Source: Mesostigma viride (lineage: Eukaryota; Streptophyta; Mesostigmatophyceae; Mesostigmatales; Mesostigmataceae). Taken from it: a stretch of 64,000 nt of DNA. The notes under the pieces are model-generated. The model was not told where the DNA came from, ran no database searches, and saw only the letters and a list, made by a program, of their open reading frames with translations. Of the stretch, positions 10,800 through 20,032 are shown in pieces. A program made the position numbers and the translations under genes. Position 1 is the stretch's first letter. Every line of letters starts with the position of its first letter. The DNA is taken from contig RPFO01000246.1 of assembly GCA_009746045.1 (NCBI GenBank), positions 2,064,517-2,128,516 of the forward strand, read 5' to 3'.

Positions 10800-11208
10800 A
10801 GTTAGCCTCTAGTCGTGGACATAGGCTAAGTACCAGATAGCAATGTGCTATCTGGGGTTTCGCACGTGTAGGCTCGGTCAGAAGTCCCGGCTATATGTGA
10901 TTCGGCAGGCTAGACTATTCGATAGCCGAGTCCTGGTGACGGACGCCAGTACCCACTCGGGACTGACATTGAGGTGTCGGATGTTGGACTAAGGTCCTGA
11001 GAGTCTAGCAGTGGCGTCGCGCCACTCAGGCTGCACCACAGAGCCCAACGGCCACTGTCGGCTGCTCCAGACGTGGCAGCCAGGCAGAGCGTTGCTTGTC
11101 GACAATGCTAAATGCCCTTGTGCACGTTGGGTGCGGGGCTTGTGATTTATTGTAATAAACACATGCGTTAGGCCATTGAGCATTGAGAGGTCCATTCGTT
11201 TATTAACT
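10800..11208 (+). repeat. 5' LTR (409 bp)
   Basis: Begins AGTTAGCC and ends ATTAACT; the ends form a 5-bp inverted repeat, AGTTA/TAACT, instead of the usual TG/CA. A TGTAATAAAC motif at 11151 resembles the TGTAA cleavage signal of green algae. No clear tRNA-type primer binding site follows; the next bases are TGAATTAAAG. Confidence 0.95.
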
Positions 11209-11239
11209 TGAATTAAAGTCGTTTACCATAGACAAAATC

Positions 11240-12860
11240 ATGGGAGATCCTATTATGCCAGGCCTGAAATTCAAAAAGAAGCGGATAGATGATGCTGGCT
11301 GGCAGACGGTGCCAACAGTAGAGGAGAAGGCTGCGGCCAAGAAAATTAAAAAAGCAAGAAGGGCGCAGGCGGAGCAGGAACAGCTAGTGGCTAGGCAGCT
11401 AGCGACAGCGATGGCTCAGCAAAGCGTCAAGGCAGCCGCCCAAGAGCGGCAGCTGGCAGCCCTGCAAAAAACAGGTAACCTCCTTGGCCGAACAGGCCGA
11501 AAAATCTGTTTTTTCTAGCCCAGCTAGCTCGCAAAAATCCGTAAGCAGTATGCGGTCCCCCAGCCCTCAGGCAAGCCCCGCTGACCTCCCCGCTAAGGCA
11601 CCGTCCCAACCTCCTCAGGAGGAGGGCGGAATAGCCAAAAGCGGTGGAGAACAAGCGGGGGTGCCGATCGTCCCCTCATCCGCTCAGAAAGCGGGGGGGT
11701 ACGAGAGGAAGCTGAAGAGGGACGCATACATGTTCAAAATGCGGACCAAGAAGGTCCCAGGACCCGTCATCGGCAGCATTCAGCTGTCTGATGACGAGGT
11801 CACCCTCTCCCCAGGGGTTTCTGATGGGGAGATTGAGATGAATCCACTCAATCAGGCGGTCGAACAGGCCGCCGCCCAGTTTGTAGAGGCACGCCGTCTT
11901 GCACAGCAAGAGCGGGACCGCAAAAAGACAGCGGCCCGCAACATGACTGCTGAAAAGCAGCTGGCTGCCATGCAAGCTGGAGAGGTGCTCCATGAGCGCC
12001 TCTTCAATGAGCTGGTTGTTGCACAGGGGGACGAGGGGGTCACGCTAACAGCGGACCAACTCAATTCCCTCCTGTTGCAGCTGACCAAGCTGCAGGAGAA
12101 GATGCAGGCAACAGAAACGCCTGCACTCCCTGCACATACCCTCCCCACCCCTGGCACTGATTTGAGCCAAAGGGTGGTTGGAGGGGCCGTGTCACCAAGG
12201 GTGCTGCAGGGCAAGAGCCAGGGCACTGTCCCCAGCTCCCCCAGCAAACCCCCAAGTGACCCGGATGCCCAGGAGCTCCACCGCCGCAAGGTGGTGGAGA
12301 ATAAACTCCTAGAGGCCATGATAGCCCGTGAGGGCGGCCTGGCAGCCCAAGCAGCAGCGCTGCAGCAGCTTGGCCAGGCCAAGGGTTTTCCTACCAGCAG
12401 TGGAGTAAGGCAAGGGGAACAAGACCCTGCGCCTGCAGCTGGAACACCACCAGCCACTGCACTAGCACAGCAAGCTGGAACACAACCACCTTCTGCGGAG
12501 GCCCAGCAGACTGCACCCACACCAGGGCAGTCAGATAAGAGCAAGGCGGTGGCAAAAGGGACCCCAGTGGACCCAACCCCACCCACCCTTAAGGGGGACG
12601 TCCAAGAGCTGCTTGCCATACTCACGGCACAGCTCAAGACCATGGCCACCAAACCCATGGACGACCTGTCGCGCATCCAGCTGGATGGCCTCCTGGCCAG
12701 TATCTCCCAGCTGGAAAGGGGCAGGGCGAACATGGAGGAGGCTGATCTTCAACAAGCAGTCAAGACTTTCTTGGCTGAAAAGAAGGACCCGGTCAAAGGT
12801 ACGTTTAACCCAAAACAAAAAGAATCTAAAATAGAAATCCCTGGCTTACCTGATGGCTGA
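11240..12860 (+). CDS. Gag N-terminal region (frame +1 shifted near 11470)
   Basis: The first frame starts at an ATG at 11240, 31 bp after the LTR, and encodes about 80 basic, coiled-coil-like residues (AAAKKIKKARRAQAEQEQ). After a run of six A at 11466 the reading moves to the +1 frame, open to 12860, encoding a Gln/Ala/Pro-rich protein of about 450 residues with short coiled coils and no conserved enzyme motif. Composition matches a structural Gag. The shift may be an indel or a recoding site. The frame ends at a TGA 1.8 kb before the capsid-like part at 14654, an odd gap treated in the findings. Confidence 0.65.
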
Positions 12861-14653
12861 CACCCAACAGTTTTGTCCTCAATTGAGGACAGTGCAATAC
12901 TGTTAATAACTCTCACACACAAAAAAAAATAAATATGGGGCTTTGAACCATGATCATTTATGATGTGTTTGAGAGTTCCAATGCTTAACATCATCCATAT
13001 GTGCGCATTTCCTATTTAATTATGAATTGTTACGTGCAGGGGGTCCTGCATCGGCAACCAAGGAAAACCCTCCACTAGAATGCACGAGAGAATGAGACAT
13101 AAAGATCATGCTTCCAAGGACCACAAGCGGTCACCAAACCCATAGGACACCTCCCTAACATGTGGCAGCCACCCCGGGGCTGCCCATGCTTGGCCACCCC
13201 ACGGAAAGCTATGACAGACGGCCAGGAACCCGATACGAGCAATTGCACTTGGCAGAGCACAAGGAAAGCAAGCTAAGCCAAACTAGGGTAAGGACAGGTT
13301 TTCAGTGGCCAAGTAAGGTCCTAGGTCTTCGTAGGACGCTTAGGTGACACCATGGTGCTTTAGCACCCTTACTAGAGCCATGCATGCAATATAAAGGGCT
13401 CATTATAGGTATTGCAAAGACGAAGAGGCTATCGCAGCAGCAGAATGCCAACATGACAAGGTCAACTCCTCTACCTAGCTCCCTCTAGAAAAAGGGTTAT
13501 ATGTCAGAAACCATATAGGCAAGATCCCAGAAAGCCTGGGAAAAACTTTCAGCAACAAGGCAGCAACAAGAAACTATCTACACTACGCTTACCATAGCAA
13601 GCAAGGCATTGCTTTTAACGCCAGCGTTGGCCATGCAGATAACGATTACCTTTGCATTGACGGAACGGAAGGAAAAAACGGTGGCCAGCTAACACTCGCC
13701 TCTCCCCATTCAACAGCGGCATGAAAATGAAGGGGCTGGGCATAATACACCATCGAAATCATACAATGTAATCGAATAACAACCTACGACATGTGTTGTC
13801 GCAATTTATATGAAGCAACGGATGCGGATGATGTCCGGAGACGGCTTCTCGACGTGCTCCCAGCCGGCCAGATGCGCCGAAAGGCTCGAAAATTATAAAA
13901 GAAAGCATGGGGACGCGCGGGCGGCACCCAGCCTTGCGGCAAATGAAATCTATGGCTCGCGCCCACCGCCGTCGTCGCCAGGCGCAACGACGATCTGACG
14001 ACCTAAAAACTGGGTATACTTAACGCTTCCAACCGCCCAAAATACTTGTACCCAGAACTCGCCCTTGAACCCGAAAGCGTAACAATACCCACCCTCACGG
14101 TATCCGTTACTAATGTCAAGAAAAAAGCGCGCACCACAGAGCAGTATACCGGCTGGTCATGCAATCTACGTCGCCTCCCGTTTTTCTGCAAACTAGACAA
14201 ATTCCGTTCATCAAAGAATTTTTTAGAGAATCAAACGCGACTTCCCCCAAAAAACAGCTTGGGGGGAAGCTCTAGATGTCGATCTATAATTCTGTCTTGG
14301 TCCGGGGCAAAACGATCGCCTGTATAGTTCAGGCAAGCCTCGGACCTGGCTCGACCCCATAGCCGCAATTTGCGGGAACACACGCACGCATTGCAACGTT
14401 CCCACCAAAATAGGTACTTTTCTCCACCACATAATTTACAGGTACGGACGGGTCCTGTCGACCCCAGTACCGCGCCGCGCCGGGTACCGAGTCCATTTTC
14501 GCGGGAAAAGGGTCAGATGACCGTTGGGACCAAGGTTTCGCGCCAATACATGCTGCTGAAGGTGCTGTCCTTATTGGGAGGATTTTGTCCTCAATTGAGG
14601 ACATGTGAGTTTGGGGCACTGAGGGTTACACCCAGGAACAGGCCAAGGAATTT
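12861..14653 (+). other. non-coding interval inside Gag, bounded by palindromic direct repeats
   Basis: No credible frame. An 18-bp perfect palindrome TGTCCTCAATTGAGGACA, preceded by TTT, occurs near both edges (about 12875-12894 and 14584-14603). A strong donor-like AAAG/GTACGT at 12798/12799 and an acceptor-like TGTGAG near 14609 have matching phases. The interval may therefore be an intron, an inserted element, or an insertion within a short intron. Confidence 0.5.
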
Positions 14654-15441
14654 TTGTTTAGCCTGAACTACTGTTTTGAGTCTCTGAATGTCCAGAACTG
14701 GTTCAGTGCCTTGCGTGCATCCACCACCATCCATAGGTCAGCCCCAGCCATTAAAACCTTGGTCCAGATTTACCAAGAAAAGGCTGGGACACCTAACCTA
14801 GCAATTGCATTGTGGCCAGCCTTCATGGATGAGCTTAAGCACTTGCTGGTGGATAGGACACAGTTTGAATCCATCCGTGGTTTCAACTGGCTTAATGCTT
14901 ACCAGGTCAACAAGCAAGACTATGCCACTGATTGCAAGAATTATAGGTTGGCTGTAGAAAAGGACCCTGATCTCAGGGGTCTGCCTGCTAGCTACCTGCT
15001 GTATTCATGGTTGTCAAATGCTAACCTGGACAAAGCTGTGTACGCCACTGTGGTTGCAGGTCTCAAACCTCTGTGGAACGATTTCCGGGCGGGGATGAAC
15101 CATATCCAAGACTGCCTGACTCCCCTGGCTATAGGTGCTCCGTCTGCAACCCCAACCCCCAAGGTCCAACAGACCCAAGGGAAGGGGCAAGGAAAAAAGC
15201 GCCAGCTAGGGGGGCAGCAGGGCGGCCAGTCCAAGAAGGCCAAGGGCAACCAGCCCCAAGGCCAGCCGGGACAGCCTGCTCAGCTCAAGCCAAACCAGTG
15301 GAGGCGGCCCACCCCCCCACACCTGCCCCACCCACCCCTGCACCCACTGCTCAGCCCCCCATGCAGGTCCCAAGAACAAGTGCACCCGGTGTGGCACCAA
15401 GGGACACCAGCGGGCGGACTGCAAGTGGAACCCCGCAGTAG
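14654..15441 (+). CDS. Gag capsid-like region
   Basis: The frame (open to 15568) encodes a helical segment resembling copia-type Gag (UBN2-like), with FESLNVQNWFSALRAS, ALWPAFMDELKHLL and FNWLNAYQVNKQDYATDC in the first ~90 residues, then a Gln/Gly/Lys-rich linker and a Pro-rich stretch. The zinc knuckle is not in this frame: it appears at 15380 in the +1 frame, so a shift must occur in the C-rich tract near 15310-15360. The reading extends upstream of 14654 without an ATG to about 14605, consistent with the splice idea. Confidence 0.7.
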
Positions 15442-18400
15442 GCGACGTGGACCTCTGCTTCGGTTGCAAGCACCCCCGCCATCTGCCCCCCGGCACGTGG
15501 TGCGACCGGCAGGACAAGGCTCCAAAAGGATGTACGTCCTCACAGCACGCCTATGTGGATTTATATGATCTCATTATCATTGGGGATAAAGACAAGGGAC
15601 TGCTAGATTTTGAGGCAGCTCAGAAAATCTCCTCCACGTATAATGTGATACTGCCCTACCTCAAAGCTCTTACCCCAGCTGCTGTTGACACAGTAGACTT
15701 AAGGGAACTAGCAACCCAGCTCCACATAGCCATGGGTCATGAGGTGGTGGCAGAAAAGATTGCCAGAAGAGCAGGAGGTTCACGACTCAGGAATGCTGTC
15801 AGGTTGGCTAGAAAACACTGCCAGCAATGTCAGTTCCATGGCCCAAAACCTCCCAAATGGCATGTCGCAACACCACCCACCCAAAGGGGAATAATTGTGG
15901 GTGATGTCGTGCATATCGATGGTGAACAATATCTGATCCTAAAAGACACATGGTCCAGATTCACTGTCATGGAACCCCTACCTGGCATGGCTAAAGAGCA
16001 ACTGCGTGCAGCACTTGTGATAGCATTGCCCAGATTCTACCCAGTTGACACTATACTGCTTGATCAACAGTTTAGCTGTCTGGCTGAGTGTGAAGGATGG
16101 GATGCTAATATTGAGATTGCTGGATTGCAAGATCATGAAGGGCAGGGTGTCATTGAAAGAACCATCAGGTCAGTCAAAACTTTAGTGGCGAAATCCACTG
16201 ACCTGAAAGCCACATCTGGAAGCTATGCTGACAGAGCACTGTGGTGCAGTGAAATCTGTGCTACACTTAACCTTAGACCTGTGTTGCATGCACCATGGGG
16301 GGAAATCCTTCCCATTGGCTTACAGGCAGGTGTGTACCCTCCAGAGGTATTAGCTCTGTATAACACAGTAAGGGCTAAAGTGGCTGATAAGCTAGCTGAA
16401 AAGGACATAACACACCCCAGAACAGTATTCCAACTGGGTGAACAAGTCCTATATTTCAAAGAAACCAAACATGGCAAGACAGGCATGTGGTATGGTCCGT
16501 GCACTGTTCTAAGAATGACCAAAAAAGGAAAAAATATGGATATTCGAAGTTTGGAAACAGGGAGAAAACACAGGGTGAGCAGTCATAGAGTTAAGAAGTA
16601 TTTCCCTCCTTTGGCAGACGTGCCAGGGGAAGAGTCCTTGAACATGGATTCCCTCCTTAACTCTGGTGAGCAAGCAGAACCACCCAGCATTCCAACACCA
16701 GGAGCTGATGATGGCACTACCACACCCTCTGTCATTCCTCCACCCCTCAGTGAGGTACGTGTCACCCCACAACCTGGTGTAAGTCCCTCTGGGCAGAGTT
16801 CAACCAGGCATGAGGTACCAGAGCAAAACAAAGGCAATCCAGCTGAGTTCAAATCCAAGCTAGAAAAAGCCCTGGCAGCTCTGCATAAGGCTCACAAGAG
16901 CAAGGCTAAACAAGCCTCAGGTTTGGCCAAGGTCTCTGCTGTGTGCTCCGATTATAGCCAGGAATCCTGCATCCTAGCTGTGGACACTCAGGCACAGGTC
17001 AGTGTGATCAGTGCACAAGCCATTCCTGGTCTGCAACTTGCACCCTCACCATGGACACAGGTGCAAGATTTTTCAGGCAAAACAACCTTAGATGTGTTGG
17101 GTCAAGTAATGATCCCCATACTTGGCATCCAGACACCTTTCCAGGTAGTGGAAGGGTACATGGGCAATGCTTTGTTGGGAGAACCCTTTATCTCTTACCC
17201 AGGTGTCACCATCACTGCTAGCCAGCTGCGTGTGACTGGGGTAGGAGCCATTCCCTTGGATCACTACAAGATTCCATTGTCCCAACTGGTTCATGGATTA
17301 GATGCCTATATCAAGGCCATTAACATCAAATATGGGCCAGGTGAAATCCCTGACCTAGAGAAAAAGGTGCACAATCAAAGGCCACACCCGCAGTCCTTTG
17401 GGGTTGGAAAGTGGGACTTAGCCATGCACTCTCCTCACAACTATGATGCTCTAATCCAACAATGCAAAACACAAAAAGGGTTTCAAAAATGGATCCAAGC
17501 CATTAGGCACCAAGCCCGCGAAGAGTGGGTGCTGCCAAACCCTAAGCATCCTGACTATAAGCCACCTGTCACTCCTGTCTGGGAAATTCCAGAAGGTGCC
17601 AAAAAGTTGAGACTCAAGTTTGTGCTAAAACACAAGGCACAGCCAGTAGGCTCACCTATATATCATGCTAGGCCATGTGTGACAGAATTAAAAGGCATGT
17701 CAAAACTGTCCAAGGGTGAACTCTACACTCCTGGGCTGCAGCAAACATCCCTCAGGATACTGCTCTCTGTCTTCCTCCACCATCTCAATGCTGGCCAAGA
17801 TTATGCCTGCAAAGCTACTGATATCAAAAGGGCTTTCCTTAGAGGGGACCCTGATAAAGCGCAAGATGTGTGGAAGGGTCAGGTCTATGTGGTTCCCACC
17901 CCTGCTGCATGGGCACATGATATTGATGAGCCATATCTACTCCTAAATCTAGGGGTGGAAGGTTTGCAAAGTGCTCCCACTATCTTCAGAAAATCAGCAG
18001 AAGAGGTGTTCAAGAAACTTAATGCCACTTATGATGATCTGGACCCTTGTCTCTTTGCTGTGCCCACACCCTCTGGCTTGCTCCTGTTTGTGTGGCATGG
18101 TGATGACCAACTGATTTGTGGACCAAGAGCTGAAGTTGACAAGTTCATTCAGCAGGTTCAGCAGTCATATGAGATTGGAAAGCAGACAGAGCTGGGGCCA
18201 GAACCCCTACAGTTCTGTGGCATAATGCTAGCACTGGAAGAGCAACAGGAACAGTGGGTGTGTACTCTATCCCCGCCTGCCCAGTACTTAGAAGAATGCC
18301 TAGAGCTGCTTGATATTCCGTGCATTCCTGCTCACATGTGTGCTACTGTCAAAGGAAAATTAGGGTGGCTGAGTGCTATCTGTGCACCTCATCTGGCAGT

Positions 18401-18560
18401 GGTCAGCAGGATTGATGACACAGTATTACAAACCATGAAACCTAAGGATCTCCAGAAGCTACTAAAGGCTGGACCTTCCCTTGTCATTCATCCACTCAAC
18501 CTCATGGAAGATATTCACATCAACTGTCTGATGGACAGCTCCATGGAGAGTAGGGTATAA
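15372..18560 (+). CDS. Pol polyprotein: zinc knuckle, integrase, protease, reverse transcriptase
   Basis: Domains in order. CCHC knuckle (CTRCGTKGHQRADC) at about 15381. Integrase with an HxxxxH / CQQC zinc site near 15733-15828 and D, D, E residues in VVHIDGE, ILLDQQF and GVIERT (about 15919, 16059, 16152), then an SH3-like C-terminal part. Retropepsin-like segment AVDTQAQVSVIS near 16977 with NALLGEPFI downstream. Copia-type reverse transcriptase with ATDIKRAFLRGD (17812) and FVWHGDDQLICG (18088). Two points are odd: the protease follows integrase, and the catalytic triplet reads DTQ instead of DTG. The frame ends at a TAA within the start of RNase H. Confidence 0.9.
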   Translation, partial: KNKCTRCGTKGHQRADCKWNPAVGDVDLCFGCKHPRHLPPGTWCDRQDKAPKGCTSSQHAYVDLYDLIIIGDKDKGLLDFEAAQKISSTYNVILPYLKALTPAAVDTVDLRELATQLHIAMGHEVVAEKIARRAGGSRLRNAVRLARKHCQQCQFHGPKPPKWHVATPPTQRGIIVGDVVHIDGEQYLILKDTWSRFTVMEPLPGMAKEQLRAALVIALPRFYPVDTILLDQQFSCLAECEGWDANIEIAGLQDHEGQGVIERTIRSVKTLVAKSTDLKATSGSYADRALWCSEICATLNLRPVLHAPWGEILPIGLQAGVYPPEVLALYNTVRAKVADKLAEKDITHPRTVFQLGEQVLYFKETKHGKTGMWYGPCTVLRMTKKGKNMDIRSLETGRKHRVSSHRVKKYFPPLADVPGEESLNMDSLLNSGEQAEPPSIPTPGADDGTTTPSVIPPPLSEVRVTPQPGVSPSGQSSTRHEVPEQNKGNPAEFKSKLEKALAALHKAHKSKAKQASGLAKVSAVCSDYSQESCILAVDTQAQVSVISAQAIPGLQLAPSPWTQVQDFSGKTTLDVLGQVMIPILGIQTPFQVVEGYMGNALLGEPFISYPGVTITASQLRVTGVGAIPLDHYKIPLSQLVHGLDAYIKAINIKYGPGEIPDLEKKVHNQRPHPQSFGVGKWDLAMHSPHNYDALIQQCKTQKGFQKWIQAIRHQAREEWVLPNPKHPDYKPPVTPVWEIPEGAKKLRLKFVLKHKAQPVGSPIYHARPCVTELKGMSKLSKGELYTPGLQQTSLRILLSVFLHHLNAGQDYACKATDIKRAFLRGDPDKAQDVWKGQVYVVPTPAAWAHDIDEPYLLLNLGVEGLQSAPTIFRKSAEEVFKKLNATYDDLDPCLFAVPTPSGLLLFVWHGDDQLICGPRAEVDKFIQQVQQSYEIGKQTELGPEPLQFCGIMLALEEQQEQWVCTLSPPAQYLEECLELLDIPCIPAHMCATVKGKLGWLSAICAPHLAVVSRIDDTVLQTMKPKDLQKLLKAGPSLVIHPLNLMEDIHINCLMDSSMESRV

Positions 18561-18565
18561 CAAAA

Positions 18566-19030
18566 ATGGATGCCAGGGAGGCTGGGGTGTTCTTCCTTAC
18601 CAACAAGGGAGACTATATGTCCATGGTGTCGTGGTACAGCAGATTGCATCGCAGAAAAGCTGTTGGCAGTAACTCTGCTGAGTGCCGTGCGGTGGTGTCT
18701 GCTGTGCAGCATGCTCGATCCCTTCAGCACATACTAACCTGGTTGCAAACTCAGGCTGGCAGCAAGGCTGATGTGCATGCTCACTTACACACTGACAGTC
18801 AGTCAGTCATTAGTTTCCTTAACAAGAAATCTGTGACTGCTGCTGTGCATACTGATCTGGACTGGGTGATTTTGAAACAGGAAACAAGCTATTTTTCCAG
18901 CTGGCAGCATCTGCCAGACGAGGAGAACCTGGCTGACGCATTGACCAAGATTCCGTCATTAGCAGCAACCCAGTACCAGCTTCTGTGTGATGCAATGAAT
19001 CCCTATCTGTCTAGTCAGACAAATGGATGA
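18566..19030 (+). CDS. copia-type RNase H domain (out of frame with Pol)
   Basis: About 150 residues with the usual copia landmarks: SMVSWYSRLHRRKAVGSNSA (substrate-binding and Ser-rich region), ECRAVVSAVQHA (catalytic Glu helix), LHTDSQSVI (catalytic Asp) and the C-terminal ENLADALTKIP. It lies in the -1 frame relative to Pol. The first catalytic Asp is probably in the last Pol codons (around MDSSMES), so a single frameshift near 18550 separates the two. Confidence 0.85.
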   Translation: MDAREAGVFFLTNKGDYMSMVSWYSRLHRRKAVGSNSAECRAVVSAVQHARSLQHILTWLQTQAGSKADVHAHLHTDSQSVISFLNKKSVTAAVHTDLDWVILKQETSYFSSWQHLPDEENLADALTKIPSLAATQYQLLCDAMNPYLSSQTNG

Positions 19031-19392
19031 TGAAATAGGGCACTCCAGACTAATGGTGCAGACTATGGTCTTTCCCAGCTGGTGGCAACTTGGCAACAAA
19101 CATAATAATTTCTTGATGTGCCCCCTGGTTTTTCCATAGCCACTCATCACTCCACTGACTTGTACAAACAGGGGATCCTAGGTTCAGAAACCTCAAAGAC
19201 ACTGTCAGATTTAAAGGCAATGGGGTCTGTGGGCGCTTTAATTCACAACGTCCATTGTGGTCTGATATGAGTTTTCCTGTACCAATGTCTTATTCATGAT
19301 ATTGCCAAGTACCTGAAAAAACAAAAAGGAATAAAAACTGGAGGTGCAGCACTGATGCCTTAAAAAAAAAAAAAAAAAAAGAATAAAACTGG
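19031..19392 (+). other. 3' untranslated part of the copia element with an internal A tract
   Basis: Non-coding. A run of about 19 A lies at 19362-19380 and is flanked by near-duplicate GGAATAAAAACTGG / AGAATAAAACTGG. The purine-rich sequence immediately before the 3' LTR probably serves as the plus-strand primer. Confidence 0.6.
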
Positions 19393-19835
19393 AGTTAGCC
19401 TCTAGTCGTGGACATAGGCTAAGTACCAGATAGCAATGTGCTATCTGGGGTTTCGCACGTGTAGGCTCGGTCAGAAGTCCCGGCTATATGTGATTCGGCA
19501 GGCTAGACTATTCGATAGCCGAGTCCTGGTGACGGACGCCAGTACCCAAGTAGGATTGGCGGTACGGCGTCGCCAGTACCCACTCGGGACTGACATTGAG
19601 GTGTCGGATGTTGGACTAAGGTCCTGAGAGTCTAGCAGTGGCGTCGCGCCACTCAGGCTGCACCACAGAGCCCAACGGCCACTGTCGGCTGCTCCAGACG
19701 TGGCAGCCAGGCAGAGCGTTGCTTGTCGACAATGCTAAATGCCCTTGTGCACGTTGGGTGCGGGGCTTGTGATTTATTGTAATAAACACATGCGTTAGGC
19801 CATTGAGCATTGAGAGGTCCATTCGTTTATTAACT
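19393..19835 (+). repeat. 3' LTR (443 bp)
   Basis: Matches the 5' LTR apart from a 34-bp segment near 19547-19580, which is an imperfect tandem duplication of the adjacent CGCCAGTACCC region. It is followed by the GTGTG target duplication. Confidence 0.95.
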
Positions 19836-20032
19836 GTGTGTGCATGGGCAAAAGCTGGCTAACTCAATCAAAAGACGTGATAATAATTTAGTACTTAATA
19901 AGTTAATTAATAAGACATGTGCACCGTGTGTACAACAGGCATCAGTAATCACCGATAAGTAAACCAAGGCAACCACGATGTTAGATCATGGATCCAAGTC
20001 GACAAAGCTGCTGTCACGGTATCCTACATGTC

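Larger units (their letters stand above)
10800..19835 (+). mobile_element. complete copia-like LTR retrotransposon (9.0 kb)
   Basis: Two LTRs (10800-11208 and 19393-19835) enclose Gag, zinc knuckle, integrase, protease, copia-type reverse transcriptase and RNase H. A 5-bp target duplication GTGTG lies at 10795-10799 and 19836-19840. The LTRs are nearly identical except for a 34-bp indel, which suggests a fairly recent insertion. The coding frame is interrupted at several places (about 11470, 12860-14600, 15340, 18560), so it is unlikely to move on its own as it stands. Confidence 0.95.

Noticed and set aside
11475-11518. 44-bp GT...AG segment at the Gag frame change as a mini-intron
   Set aside because: Removing it leads into a frame that stops after eight codons, so it does not join the two Gag frames.
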